Source of the DNA: Candidatus Nitrosopumilus sp. | GTDB lineage: Archaea > Thermoproteota > Nitrososphaeria > Nitrososphaerales > Nitrosopumilaceae | Reading direction: 5' to 3' | Length of the DNA: 64,000 nt | NCBI GenBank assembly: GCA_003331425.1 | Contig: QOOS01000007.1 | Span: 1 to 64,000, forward strand | In this document: positions 17,569-28,315 of the stretch, piece after piece | Numbering within the stretch: position 1 is the first letter of the stretch | How the letters are laid out: every line of letters begins with the position of its first letter | Position numbers and translations under genes: made by a program | Notes under the pieces: model-generated | Told to the model about the DNA's origin: nothing | Database searches by the model: none | What the model saw: the letters and a program-made list of their open reading frames with translations, nothing else

Positions 17569-19377
17569 TTGACTATATCTGATTTGACTCATTCTAAAGT
17601 TGATTCTGTCTCCCCTAAAATTAATTGGGCTAGGGTTGATGAAGCTGATAATTTTGCTGAAACTGTAAAATTATATCGCCAAGGTAAATACGATGAAGCT
17701 AGTTTTAGACGATTCAGATTACAACATGGTGCATATGGAACCAGAATGACTAGTGATTATGCAATGGTTCGTGTTAAATTACCTGCTGGTGAAATTTATC
17801 CAAAACAATTTGAAAAATTATCTAAACTTAGTGAACAATATTCTATAGGAAGTGCTCATTTTTCAACTCGTGAAAATATCCAATTACACTGGGTAATTTT
17901 AGAAGATGTCTCTGAAATTTTTAGATCACTTGCAGAAGTTGGTTTAACTTCTAGAGAAGCATGTGGTAATTCTGTTAGAAATGTAATGTGTAGTCCTCTT
18001 TCTGGTGTTTGTAGTGACGAAAAATTTGATTCAACTCCTTATGCTTTAGCAACTGCTAAATTTTTCTTACGTAATCCTATGGCTCAAAGTCTTCCCCGTA
18101 AATTCAAATTTAATTTCACTTGCTGTGAAAAACATGGGATGGTTAGAATGGTTGATGTTGGTTTAATTCCTGAAATTCGCCAAGTTGATGGTTCTGACCA
18201 AAAAGGTTTTAAAATTTTCCTAGGTGGTGGATTGGGTAACAAATCATTTGTTGGACATCAATTAGAAGACTTTACTCCTGAAGAAGATTTACTTTATACT
18301 TCTATTGCTGTCATGAGAATATTTGATAGATTGGGAGATAGAAAAAATCTTGCTAGAAACAGAATGCGTTATCTTGTAAATGACATGGGTTGGGAAAAAT
18401 TCCAAAACCTTGTATTGAAAGAAAGAGCAATTGTTAGAGCTACGCAATCTGTAGTTACTAGATTAAAAGTTGATACTACTCCCGACAAAATTACCCGACC
18501 ATTAAAAATTAGTGATGAAACTGGTGGATCTGCCCCTGATGGTTATGCAAGATGGCTAAAAACCAATACTGTAAAACAAAAGCAATCTGACTATCGTTCT
18601 GTGTTTATTACTTTAGAAGCTGGAGATATTACTTCTAACCAATTATCTGCATTAGCTGATGTTATTCGTGACTTTTCTTCTGAAGGTAAAGCTAGAACTG
18701 GATTTGTACAAAATGTCGCATTAAGATATGTTCATGAGGATGACTTGATTCCATTATATTCTAAATTATTGCAATCAGGACTTGCAAAATCTGGCGCCTT
18801 GACTATGACTACACCTGTAGGTTGTTCTGGAACTACTTCTTGTAATTTAGCATTAACCAATTCTCATAGATTGGCAAAAGAAATTCAAAGAAAATTCTTA
18901 GAATTGAAACTTGATGAAGATGATGATTTAACAGATTCTTCAATTAAGATCAGTGGATGTCCAAACTCCTGTGGACAACATGGAATTGCAACCATTGGTT
19001 TCTTTGGAGGAGGTGGACGTAATGGTAAAGATATGTATGCAAATTACCAAATGTCTCTTGGTGGTAGATTTGATGGCGAGACTATGTTGGGTCAAACATG
19101 TCTTAGAGTTCCTGCAAAAAGAGTGATTCCAGTAATTTTAAAAATAATTGAATTGTTTAAAGAAAATAAAAAATCTGATGATACATTGAAATCTTGGATT
19201 CATAGAATTGTAAATGACAGTGAAGATTCTGCTGTTAAATCCATTAATGATATTAAAAAAATCTTGGAGCCTCTAATTGTTCCTCCAAGTATAGATGATG
19301 ATCCTGATTTCTATCTTGATTATGGTAGCGATACTAGTTATCACACAAAAACTGGTAAAGGTGAATGTGCTGCTTGA
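17569..19377 (+). CDS. nirA: siroheme-dependent ferredoxin sulfite/nitrite reductase
   Basis: The ~602-residue protein has the two-repeat sulfite/nitrite reductase architecture. It includes the FSTRENIQLHWV substrate segment, the GNSVRNVMCSP block and the cluster/siroheme ligands C419-x5-C425 (GCSGTTSC) and C464-x3-C468 (GCPNSCGQH). It reduces sulfite to sulfide or nitrite to ammonia in assimilation. Which substrate is used cannot be fixed from sequence, but the directly overlapping rhodanese gene points to sulfur. The start at TTG 17569 is chosen from the TATA position. Confidence 0.88.
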   Translation: MTISDLTHSKVDSVSPKINWARVDEADNFAETVKLYRQGKYDEASFRRFRLQHGAYGTRMTSDYAMVRVKLPAGEIYPKQFEKLSKLSEQYSIGSAHFSTRENIQLHWVILEDVSEIFRSLAEVGLTSREACGNSVRNVMCSPLSGVCSDEKFDSTPYALATAKFFLRNPMAQSLPRKFKFNFTCCEKHGMVRMVDVGLIPEIRQVDGSDQKGFKIFLGGGLGNKSFVGHQLEDFTPEEDLLYTSIAVMRIFDRLGDRKNLARNRMRYLVNDMGWEKFQNLVLKERAIVRATQSVVTRLKVDTTPDKITRPLKISDETGGSAPDGYARWLKTNTVKQKQSDYRSVFITLEAGDITSNQLSALADVIRDFSSEGKARTGFVQNVALRYVHEDDLIPLYSKLLQSGLAKSGALTMTTPVGCSGTTSCNLALTNSHRLAKEIQRKFLELKLDEDDDLTDSSIKISGCPNSCGQHGIATIGFFGGGGRNGKDMYANYQMSLGGRFDGETMLGQTCLRVPAKRVIPVILKIIELFKENKKSDDTLKSWIHRIVNDSEDSAVKSINDIKKILEPLIVPPSIDDDPDFYLDYGSDTSYHTKTGKGECAA

Positions 19378-20171
19378 CTCAATCAGTTAAAATTACTTCT
19401 GACATTGATTCGGTTCGTTCAGAAATTCGTGATAATAGTATACGAGTAATAGATGTGAGACGTGAGGGTGATTACAAACAAGATCATATTCCTAACTCTG
19501 TAAATTTACCTTTGGCAACATTACTATCTGATGATAGTCCTGAAAATGTTTTGAAACTTGTAAATTCAATGGGCATTGATGATGAAACTCCTGTAGTTGT
19601 TTATGATGACACTTTTGGTGCATTGGCATCTAGAGTGGCTTGGACATTGGAATGGATTGGTCATTCAAACGTTACTTTACTTGAAACCACATATGGTAAT
19701 TGGAAATCATTAGGATTAGAAAATGATTCAAAAGTTCCTGATGTTTCTAAAAAAGATCATTCAATGAATCTACAATCTGATATTTTGGCAACATCTGATT
19801 ATTTAGAATCTGCAAAAACTCGAGATGATGTAATTTTGATTGATAATCGAGAACGATTAAACTATTTGGAACAACATATTCCTGGTGCAATTAGTCTTCC
19901 TTATCGTACTCTTGCAAGTGATGATAAAATTCTTCGTTCAAAAGAAGATATGAAAAGATTGTTAGGTAATCGAGGTGTTTCAGGAGATTCAGAAATAATT
20001 ACTTATTGTGGTAGTGTTGGTACATTATCTGGTTTGGCATATTATGCTCTTAAATCTGCAGAACTACCAAATGCAAAATTATATGTTCGCTCCTTTAAGG
20101 AATGGAAAAATCTTCAAAAACCCACTGTTAAACAAGAAGATGCAAATTATTGGGATTTATCTGCAGAATAA
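19365..20171 (+). CDS. tandem-rhodanese thiosulfate sulfurtransferase
   Basis: The 268-residue protein has two rhodanese domains. The first (~10-120) has VIDVRREGDYKQDHIPNSVNLP but carries Asp (VVYDDTFGA) where the catalytic Cys should be, so it is structural. The second (~140-262) keeps the active loop around C215 (TYCGSVGTLSG). This is the standard layout of thiosulfate or mercaptopyruvate sulfurtransferases. The ATG at 19365 overlaps the reductase end by 13 bases; a TTG at 19374 forming TTGA with the upstream stop is an alternative. Co-transcription suggests joint sulfane-sulfur handling. Confidence 0.88.
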   Translation: MCCLTQSVKITSDIDSVRSEIRDNSIRVIDVRREGDYKQDHIPNSVNLPLATLLSDDSPENVLKLVNSMGIDDETPVVVYDDTFGALASRVAWTLEWIGHSNVTLLETTYGNWKSLGLENDSKVPDVSKKDHSMNLQSDILATSDYLESAKTRDDVILIDNRERLNYLEQHIPGAISLPYRTLASDDKILRSKEDMKRLLGNRGVSGDSEIITYCGSVGTLSGLAYYALKSAELPNAKLYVRSFKEWKNLQKPTVKQEDANYWDLSAE

Positions 20172-20172
20172 T

Positions 20173-21306
20173 CTATGCTATTTCGTCTCTAAGTTTTTTA
20201 GTAATTGTAACTTCAATATTGTCTAAAACTTCTAACATCTTATCTTTATTGTCGATAATGTAATCTTCTCCTCTGTCGTTTAATCTTATTTTCCATAATC
20301 TTATTTCTCTATGTTCTTCAAAGAAGTTTTCAATCATTTGTTCTCCTGATTTTGTTGGATCAATAAACTCTTCAAAAATTCGAATAGTTTTTTCCACATC
20401 GCCTTCTTCAATTGCTTCTTTTGCAGATTGTATGGCTTGACTCATTGCTTTCAAATTTTTAACTGGTTTTGGTAACTTCTTTTTTGTAATTCCAAATAAT
20501 CCGATTTTCTCTTTACCAATTTTTTCTGCAATATTGTCTGCAAGATCATAAATTGGAATTTTACTTAGTCCATCACGTTTTTCATTTTGAACAATCAATC
20601 CTTTTTCTAATAATTTCCTTAAAGATAATTCTGCATCTGCTTTGTCTAGAAATGTTGTCCATACAATTGCACCGAGCGTATGATATCCTTGTCTAACTGA
20701 TTCTAAAACTACTACTTCTTGAATTCTTTTGAAACCTTCTTCAATTCTTACATTTGCAAAGTCTTTATCCCTAATTGATTTTCTTGCATTTTTTACATCA
20801 ATTTCTATTGAATGTTTTAATGCTTGTAATGATTCTGGTACTTGATTTAACAATGATAAGAAACATGCTTTGTTATACCATGCCATTCCGTATGTTTTAT
20901 CTGATTCAATTGCTTTGTTAACTGCATCTAAAGCTTGAGCATATTTTTTTTGTTCGTAGTGAACTAATCCTTTGAGATTCCATGCTTCTGGATTTGTTAC
21001 ATCTATTTCCAGAACTTTATCATATACTTTTAATGCATCATTGTGATTATCTAAATGGAATTCTGCATATCCTAATTTCATTAAAATTTCTACATTGTCT
21101 GGTTCAATTCTTAATGCTTGTTGAAATATTTCTACGGCATCATCTAATTTTTCATCTGCCATCAAGTTTATTCCTTTTTTAAATAATTTTTTAATATTGT
21201 AACTTGGATCTACTAAACTAGTTTCCTTTGTAACTATTTTTTTTGATTCTTCATCATCTGATTTCTTTTCTGCTTTTTTATTTTTCTTACCAAACAACTT
21301 ATTCAC
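20173..21306 (-). CDS. TPR-repeat protein
   Basis: The 377-residue protein has a charged Lys/Glu start (~1-35), then four consecutive tetratricopeptide repeats (~38-175; for example GINLMADEKLDDAVEIFQQAL, GYAEFHLDNHNDALKVYDKVL, GLVHYEQKKYAQALDAVNKAI). A mixed alpha/beta C-terminal half follows, including a winged-helix-like stretch (ELSLRKLLEKGLIVQNEKRDG). TPRs are protein-binding scaffolds. A DNA-binding role for the C-terminal part is possible but not shown. Convergent with the rhodanese gene, one base between stop codons. Confidence 0.8.
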   Translation of the reverse strand: MNKLFGKKNKKAEKKSDDEESKKIVTKETSLVDPSYNIKKLFKKGINLMADEKLDDAVEIFQQALRIEPDNVEILMKLGYAEFHLDNHNDALKVYDKVLEIDVTNPEAWNLKGLVHYEQKKYAQALDAVNKAIESDKTYGMAWYNKACFLSLLNQVPESLQALKHSIEIDVKNARKSIRDKDFANVRIEEGFKRIQEVVVLESVRQGYHTLGAIVWTTFLDKADAELSLRKLLEKGLIVQNEKRDGLSKIPIYDLADNIAEKIGKEKIGLFGITKKKLPKPVKNLKAMSQAIQSAKEAIEEGDVEKTIRIFEEFIDPTKSGEQMIENFFEEHREIRLWKIRLNDRGEDYIIDNKDKMLEVLDNIEVTITKKLRDEIA

Positions 21307-21420
21307 TTTCCATTTTTCTCTAGATAAATACCATCTTAATCGTATATTTTCTTATATTTTCGGGTTTATTCAAATGCGGCGATCCAAATCCTGAAATACT
21401 TCAAATATTAACAAACGGAT

Positions 21421-23082
<1,662 letters not shown>

Positions 23083-23086
23083 TTTC

Positions 23087-23177
23087 AATTTTATTTTTCA
23101 ATTTTATTTTTCAATTTTATTTTTCAATTTTATTTTTCAATTTTATTTTTCAATTTTATTTTTCAATTTTATTTTTC
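23087..23177. repeat. seven 13-bp T-rich tandem repeats downstream of collagen-like gene
   Basis: Seven exact copies of AATTTTATTTTTC run head to tail, starting five bases after the collagen-gene stop. On the plus strand each copy carries T4 and T5 tracts, so the array may act as a multi-T terminator block. On the minus strand it is A-rich. No open frame crosses it convincingly. Confidence 0.92.
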
Positions 23178-23258
23178 AATTGATAGTTTTCACTAAATGA
23201 ATTAGAAAAATGAAAACAATTCGTCGTCTGTATGACGATTGTTAATTTGCAAACGAGA

Positions 23259-23723
23259 TTATCGTCTTTTTGCTGCTTTTCTCTTTGGAGCTGCTTTGCG
23301 TTTTGCTGCTGCTTTTCTCTTTGGAGCTGCTTTTCTAGTTGCTGCTTTTCTCTTTGGAGCTGCTTTTCTCTTTGGAGCTGCTTTGCGTTTTGCTGCTGCT
23401 TTTCTCTTTGGAGCTGCTTTTCTCTTTGGAGCTGCTTTCTTTGCTGCAGTTTTTCTCTTTGGAGCTGCTTTGCGTTTTGCTGCTGCTTTTCTCTTTGGAG
23501 CTGCTTTGCGTTTTGCTGCAGTTTTTCTCTTTGGAGCTGCTTTGCGTTTTGCTGCTGCTTTTCTCTTTGGAGCTGCTTTTCTCTTTGGAGCTGCTTTGCG
23601 TTTTGCTGCTGCTTTTCTCTTTGGAGCTGCTTTTCTAGTTGCAGTTTTTCTAGTAGCTTTTCTTTTTGGGGCTGCTTTTGTAGTTGATCTACGTTTAGTT
23701 GCAGCTTTTCTTTTTGTAGCCAT
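23259..23723 (-). CDS. histone-H1-like Lys/Ala/Arg/Pro-repeat protein
   Basis: The 154-residue protein begins MATKRKAATKRRS and then consists almost only of Ala, Lys, Arg, Pro and Thr, built from many KAAPKRK and KAAAKRK units. There is no folded domain. The composition matches the disordered tail of eukaryotic linker histone H1 and of bacterial Hc1/AlgP-type proteins that bind and condense DNA. I chose this frame because it starts with ATG and gives a strongly basic product; the opposite-strand frames are mirror artefacts of the repeat. A DNA- or RNA-binding role is inference from composition. Confidence 0.75.
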   Translation of the reverse strand: MATKRKAATKRRSTTKAAPKRKATRKTATRKAAPKRKAAAKRKAAPKRKAAPKRKAAAKRKAAPKRKTAAKRKAAPKRKAAAKRKAAPKRKTAAKKAAPKRKAAPKRKAAAKRKAAPKRKAAPKRKAATRKAAPKRKAAAKRKAAPKRKAAKRR

Positions 23724-24009
23724 GCTAAAATCGATATTTTCATTGTTTTTCAGTGGTTAAACTAAAAAAATTTACACAATTTGATTACAATTATTGAAGT
23801 AATTTGATCATTGGAAAAAACTACTGATCGATATTTTCTATGCTTATTTTTTTATTTAATTCATTTTCAATTTATTTTTTCATTTTTTGTCTATTCTTGA
23901 AATTTTTGAGCATGTAATTGATCATTACTCTGCATGTAATTGATCTTTAATCTGATTTTTTCTAATTTTTAGTAAATTATTTTTATTTTATTTGATCTAA
24001 TTTTATTTT
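23724..24009. other. 286-bp AT-rich intergenic region with direct repeats
   Basis: No gene was seen between the DRG gene end and the H1-like gene start (both minus strand). It holds two 13-base direct repeats, CATGTAATTGATC at 23911-23923 and 23933-23945, spaced by 22 bases (about two helical turns), plus several TGATC and GATCGAT words. It should contain the H1-like gene promoter, for which no clear TATA box was picked. Confidence 0.5.
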
Positions 24010-25128
24010 TTATTGAGAACTTACACCTTTAATTTTGATTATTGTTAATACATCCTCATCTTGCATTATGTGAGTTAATCCTACTCTTTGTCCTCCAAAC
24101 TTTACACTTTTACCCCAGACTAATCCATATCTGAATTCTCTTCTTAATCTTCTGTGAAGCTTATTACAAATATCTTCTACTGTGTCTCCTTCTCTTGCAA
24201 TAAACGGTTCTTTGAAATCAGTTTCTCCTCCTTTTGGACGCATGTATATTCTAATGAATTTCAATTTTTCATAAATTTTTTCTTTTAATTCTTCTATGTT
24301 CAAATCTGCGTTTGCAGAAACCTCTATGACGTCTGATTTTATTTTTGTTTTTAGATCTTTTAGAAATTCTTCATCTACTAAATCAATTTTATTTAGAACT
24401 GTGATGGCTTTAGAATAACTAATGTTACCTGCAATGTGATCTGCTAACTGTTCTGATGTTAAATCTTCACGTACTACAACTCTTGCACTTACAATTCCAT
24501 AAAGGTGCAAAATATCTTTAAGATGTTTTTCTGTAATTTTTGTTAACTTTGCTTGTTGAGCAATTGCAATTCCTCCCATTGATGCTTTCTCTATTGTAAT
24601 ATTTGGTGGTAATTGATTTAATCTAATTCCTATATTTCCTAATTCATTAGTTAGAACATCTTCGTGATATGGTTGAAATACATCTAAAACTAATAATACT
24701 AAATCTGCAGTTCTTGCAACTGAAAGGATTCTTTTTCCTAATCCCTTACCCGTTGATGCTCCTTTGATAATTCCTGGAAGATCTAAAACCTGAATTTTTG
24801 CACCTCTGTATTCCATCATTCCTGGAACTACTGTTAACGTGGTGAATTGAAATGCACCGACAGTTGATTTGGCACTTGTCATTTTATTTAGTAATGTTGA
24901 TTTTCCAACACTTGGTAATCCGATAAATACTACTGTTGCATCTCCTGAACGCCTGACATCAAAACCGTCTTGCTTCATTCCTGATTTTTTGGTAATATCA
25001 GCTTCTTGCTCTCTCTTTAATTTTGCAATTTTAGCCTTTAGTAATCCTATGTGATGTTCTGTAGCTTTATTGATCTGAGTTTTTGCCATTTCATCTTGAA
25101 TGGCTTTAATTTTTTCAGGAATTCCCAA
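24010..25128 (-). CDS. drg: DRG-family GTP-binding protein
   Basis: The 372-residue GTPase matches the DRG/Rbg subfamily of Obg proteins shared by archaea and eukaryotes. An N-terminal helical region (PEKIKAIQDEMAKTQINKAT) is followed by the G1 loop GLPSVGKST (~70), switch II DLPGIIKGAS (~115), an inserted S5D2L-like domain, NKID (G4, ~245) and a C-terminal TGS domain ending in DEDVLTIIKI. DRG proteins act with ribosomes in translation; the exact archaeal role is uncertain. Length is typical. Confidence 0.92.
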   Translation of the reverse strand: MGIPEKIKAIQDEMAKTQINKATEHHIGLLKAKIAKLKREQEADITKKSGMKQDGFDVRRSGDATVVFIGLPSVGKSTLLNKMTSAKSTVGAFQFTTLTVVPGMMEYRGAKIQVLDLPGIIKGASTGKGLGKRILSVARTADLVLLVLDVFQPYHEDVLTNELGNIGIRLNQLPPNITIEKASMGGIAIAQQAKLTKITEKHLKDILHLYGIVSARVVVREDLTSEQLADHIAGNISYSKAITVLNKIDLVDEEFLKDLKTKIKSDVIEVSANADLNIEELKEKIYEKLKFIRIYMRPKGGETDFKEPFIAREGDTVEDICNKLHRRLRREFRYGLVWGKSVKFGGQRVGLTHIMQDEDVLTIIKIKGVSSQ

Positions 25129-25281
25129 TACAGTTCATTTTTTCTTTATTCTTTTCAAATAAAACCGTACACTTTACAATCTTTTTTGTAGAAATCATTT
25201 TAGATTTAATTTTTAACCATTAAAATTACTAACTTGGTTCAATCTGTTTCATTTTTTAATAGTGTTTGAATTTGAATTTAT

Positions 25282-25863
25282 GTGAAGAAAATTTTAATTT
25301 ATTCTGCAGGGTTTGTTTTACTATTTGTGTATTTTCTACTAACTGTGTTTATACTTCCTTCTGAATTTTTGATGACTGAACAATTGATTCCTCAACCAAT
25401 TTTTGAAGCAATATTGTCTGAAACTGAAATCAAATTGGGTGATTCATTCCGTCTTGACATTGTCTCAAAAAATATTGGCGATTATGCAGATATTCATATT
25501 GTATCTGTGGGGTTTCCTGATCTTACTGAAATCGATGATGTTGTAAAAATTGCTACATATGATTTTTCTCTTTCACCTTCTTACATTGATGTAGATGATG
25601 AAATTGGTTCTAGTTATAGTGGGGGTGTGGATACTACTTTCGCCAAATATCCTTTAATTGAAGCAATGAGTAGACCGTTGAAACCTGATGTTGAAACTCA
25701 TTTTGATATTGTTGTAACTCCAAAAAATTCTGGAATTTTTAATGTATATGTAAAATCTATAGGCATCCCTCATTCTAGCGATGTTTCTCATTATCCTTTT
25801 TCTGGTGTTCTAGATCATCAAAATGAACATGTTTTAGTATATTCGGTAACTGTAAATCCCTAA
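25282..25863 (+). CDS. secreted or membrane-anchored hypothetical protein
   Basis: Not recognised. The 193-residue protein starts at GTG with KKILIYSAGFVLLFVYFLLTVF, a signal anchor or signal peptide, followed by a beta-rich extracytoplasmic domain (KLGDSFRLDIVSKNIGDYADI; DIVVTPKNSGIFNVYVKSIGIP) that looks immunoglobulin-like. It lies 10-25 bases before a multi-spanning membrane gene on the same strand, so the two probably form a module. Confidence 0.7.
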   Translation: MKKILIYSAGFVLLFVYFLLTVFILPSEFLMTEQLIPQPIFEAILSETEIKLGDSFRLDIVSKNIGDYADIHIVSVGFPDLTEIDDVVKIATYDFSLSPSYIDVDDEIGSSYSGGVDTTFAKYPLIEAMSRPLKPDVETHFDIVVTPKNSGIFNVYVKSIGIPHSSDVSHYPFSGVLDHQNEHVLVYSVTVNP

Positions 25864-25888
25864 TATTTTATGATTGACTAGTAGAGAT

Positions 25889-26968
25889 ATGACTATTTCA
25901 AAATCAGAAGTTTCAGGAAATTTTCTACAACATTATTCACAGGGCATATTTCTATTTGGAAGTATTTTGACTAGTCTTGGAATTCTTTTAGTTACTGTCG
26001 GAGGTAGTTGGGATATTACAAATCACTTACTTAGTAAACCTGAAACTTTTTTTTCTCCTCCTCATGCATTAATGTATGCTGGTGTTGCAATTTCATTAAT
26101 TGGAGTTGTGTTAACTTTTGTTGGTTGGAAAAATTTACAACAGTTTAGAGATTCATATTTTTTATCATTAAAAATTAAGTTAATTGGAATAGGGTTGTTG
26201 ACTGGTGCTGGTCCTCTAGATTTTGTTTGGCATTCTTATTTTGGTTTGGATGGATTACTCAGTCCACCCCATTTTACTTTGATTGTAGGAATGTTTTTGT
26301 GTAGCGTCGGGGGATTAATTGGAATTTCAAGATATCTGAAATTCAATGATTCAAAATCTATTTCAAAATTTTTACTAATTTTAGCTGTTATTCCTGTTTG
26401 GTTATCTGCTTCAGGAATCATTTCCTCTTTATCTCTACCTTTTTCTAGCACTGATTATTTTGAATTTAATCCAGAACCTACTATTGCATTTATTATTGCA
26501 TCCTTAGCATATCCTTTTTTAATTTCTTTTTCTTTAACTTTGATTTTTCGATTATCTAATTATCAATTTGGAATTATGAGTATTCTGGGAGGTTTATTTT
26601 TACTAATTTATAGTTCCACTGCAATTGTTCCAAACTTTGCAATGTTTGATACTGTCCTATTTTATTCATTAAATCTAATCCCCTTTGTTATTGCTGATAT
26701 TTTTCTGAAATTAAACCGTTCAAAAATAAGTATGTTTTTTGTTGGTGGTTTAGTGGGCTCTGTTTTCTATATGGTATATTATCCGTACATTATGTACACT
26801 TACAATGAAATCTTGTTGGGTAAGTTAGTATCTCCTAGTCTAATTTATTTTGTTTATTTTGAATTGATTCAAACTGTTTTACTCTATACTTTGGTTCCTG
26901 CGATTGTTATGGGAGTTGTTGGTGTGGTATTGTCTAAAAAATTATCTGTTAAAATTTTGATGAATTAA
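25889..26968 (+). CDS. multi-spanning membrane protein of unknown function
   Basis: Not recognised. About 359 residues form roughly ten hydrophobic segments. Conserved-looking polar spots at helix ends include WDITNHLL, FFSPPHALMYAG, DFVWHSYFGLDG and LLSPPHFTLI; the repeated SPPH plus further His could bind a metal or heme. I took the ATG at 25889; a TTG at 25874 adds five residues. It pairs with the anchored beta-domain protein directly upstream. Confidence 0.7.
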   Translation: MTISKSEVSGNFLQHYSQGIFLFGSILTSLGILLVTVGGSWDITNHLLSKPETFFSPPHALMYAGVAISLIGVVLTFVGWKNLQQFRDSYFLSLKIKLIGIGLLTGAGPLDFVWHSYFGLDGLLSPPHFTLIVGMFLCSVGGLIGISRYLKFNDSKSISKFLLILAVIPVWLSASGIISSLSLPFSSTDYFEFNPEPTIAFIIASLAYPFLISFSLTLIFRLSNYQFGIMSILGGLFLLIYSSTAIVPNFAMFDTVLFYSLNLIPFVIADIFLKLNRSKISMFFVGGLVGSVFYMVYYPYIMYTYNEILLGKLVSPSLIYFVYFELIQTVLLYTLVPAIVMGVVGVVLSKKLSVKILMN

Positions 26969-26972
26969 TTTT

Positions 26973-27446
26973 TTATTCAATTATGTGATTTCTAAAATCA
27001 GAAACACATTTTCTTAATGTATTCATATCTACATCAAATGTAATCCATGTTGGACTGCCTTCATCATCTAGATCCACATTTAAAATATTCATTGGCATTT
27101 TGGTAAATCCTGCCTCAAACAAATCATTAATTGATTTTGGTAATTCTGTTAATGCGAGATGATATTTTGTCGTATGATCTCGAAATTTATGCCTGTAATT
27201 GACTTCATACTTGTTATCTGACTCTAAAGTCAATGATTTCATATAGATTAATTTCCCATATTCTTCTATGGCATTGGCAAATATTGAATACATTTCATTG
27301 ATATAGATTTCTGATAATTCTACATTTGGATTATTTGGTTCTCCTAAACATTGATTGAGAAAATCTAACATACTTGAAACGTTGTCTCGAATCTTTTTTT
27401 GTGTTTGATTCATTTGATCACTTGTAATTTTCTTAAAACTGGCCAA
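26973..27446 (-). CDS. hypothetical protein
   Basis: Not recognised. The 157-residue soluble protein has a helical N-terminal part (TQKKIRDNVSSMLDFLNQCL; YSIFANAIEEYGKLIYMKSL) and a C-terminal strand-rich end (GSPTWITFDVDMNTLRKCV). The helical part is loosely like HEPN/nucleotidyltransferase-binding helices but no RxxxxH motif is present, so I do not assign it. Confidence 0.6.
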   Translation of the reverse strand: MASFKKITSDQMNQTQKKIRDNVSSMLDFLNQCLGEPNNPNVELSEIYINEMYSIFANAIEEYGKLIYMKSLTLESDNKYEVNYRHKFRDHTTKYHLALTELPKSINDLFEAGFTKMPMNILNVDLDDEGSPTWITFDVDMNTLRKCVSDFRNHIIE

Positions 27447-27619
27447 GTGAATATTTGATTAATTGTATGAACTTAACCTTATGTATTGTTGTTTATTATA
27501 CAATTTTGATTAGAAATTTGAATATTTTAGTATGAAATCCTATTTTTATTCTCTATACTCCTATTCATTATTCAAATATACTAAGCAACTTATTATTTAC
27601 CAAAAAAAAAATTCAATTT

Positions 27620-28315
27620 ATGAAAAAGAAAACTTTTGCAGTGGATATTGATGGAACAATCACGGAAAATGGTGGAGGTAGAATTCATCTTGATGCTTTG
27701 GAATCACTTCGAAGACTAACTAACATGGGACATGATGTGATCTACGTTACTGGTAGATCTTCAGTTGAGGCATACTTGCTTTCCGTGTTTGGTGGAACTA
27801 AAAAAATTGCTGTTGGTGAAAATGGAGGTTGTATTGCATTTGATGCTGATGATCATATGTTATTGGGAAATATTGAAGAATGCAATAGGGCTTATGACTT
27901 AATTAAAAACAGTATTGATAATGTACAAAAAAAACCTGTATTTCCTAGATTGACTGAAGTTGTTTTGGAAAGAACATTTGAATTAGACGATGCTAGAAAA
28001 ATTCTTTCTGAACATAATCTTGATGTTAATCTCTCTGACAGTCAATATGCAATTCATATTAATTCTAGAGGCATAGACAAAGGAACTGGTTTTACTGAAT
28101 TAATGAAGAAATTCAATATACTCAAAGATGATGTTATTGCCATTGGAGATAGTGCTACTGATGTTCCTTTGTTTAAAGTGGCAAAAACAAGCATCGCCTT
28201 AGGCAATGCCTCTGATTTGGTACGTTCTGAGGCTACGATGACTGTATCTGCAAGTAGTGGTGATGGTGTTTTAGAAGCATTAGATAAATTAGCACCTAAA
28301 TTCTCTGAGATATAA
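27620..28315 (+). CDS. archaeal phosphoglycolate phosphatase (HAD superfamily)
   Basis: The 231-residue HAD phosphatase matches the archaeal TA0175-type phosphoglycolate/sucrose-phosphate phosphatase group: motif I AVDIDGTIT at 7-15, motif II YVTGRS (~52), a C2-type cap region, Lys in IDKGTGFTEL and motif III/IV AIGDSATDVPLFKVA (~175). It hydrolyses 2-phosphoglycolate or related phosphosugars. The last codon overlaps the first base of argS (TAATG), so the two are translationally coupled. Confidence 0.85.
   Translation: MKKKTFAVDIDGTITENGGGRIHLDALESLRRLTNMGHDVIYVTGRSSVEAYLLSVFGGTKKIAVGENGGCIAFDADDHMLLGNIEECNRAYDLIKNSIDNVQKKPVFPRLTEVVLERTFELDDARKILSEHNLDVNLSDSQYAIHINSRGIDKGTGFTELMKKFNILKDDVIAIGDSATDVPLFKVAKTSIALGNASDLVRSEATMTVSASSGDGVLEALDKLAPKFSEI

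Noticed and set aside
23087-23177. Possible CRISPR or integration-site repeat
   Set aside because: Only 13-base head-to-tail T-rich units, no spacers; better explained as slippage or terminator array.
23156-23760. Alternative frames (QLQREKQ-type, FLFGAAFLFGAA-type) over the H1-like gene
   Set aside because: Repeat-generated frames. The ATG-started KAAPKRK frame is the one with a basic product like known H1-like proteins; the others lack plausible starts or ends.
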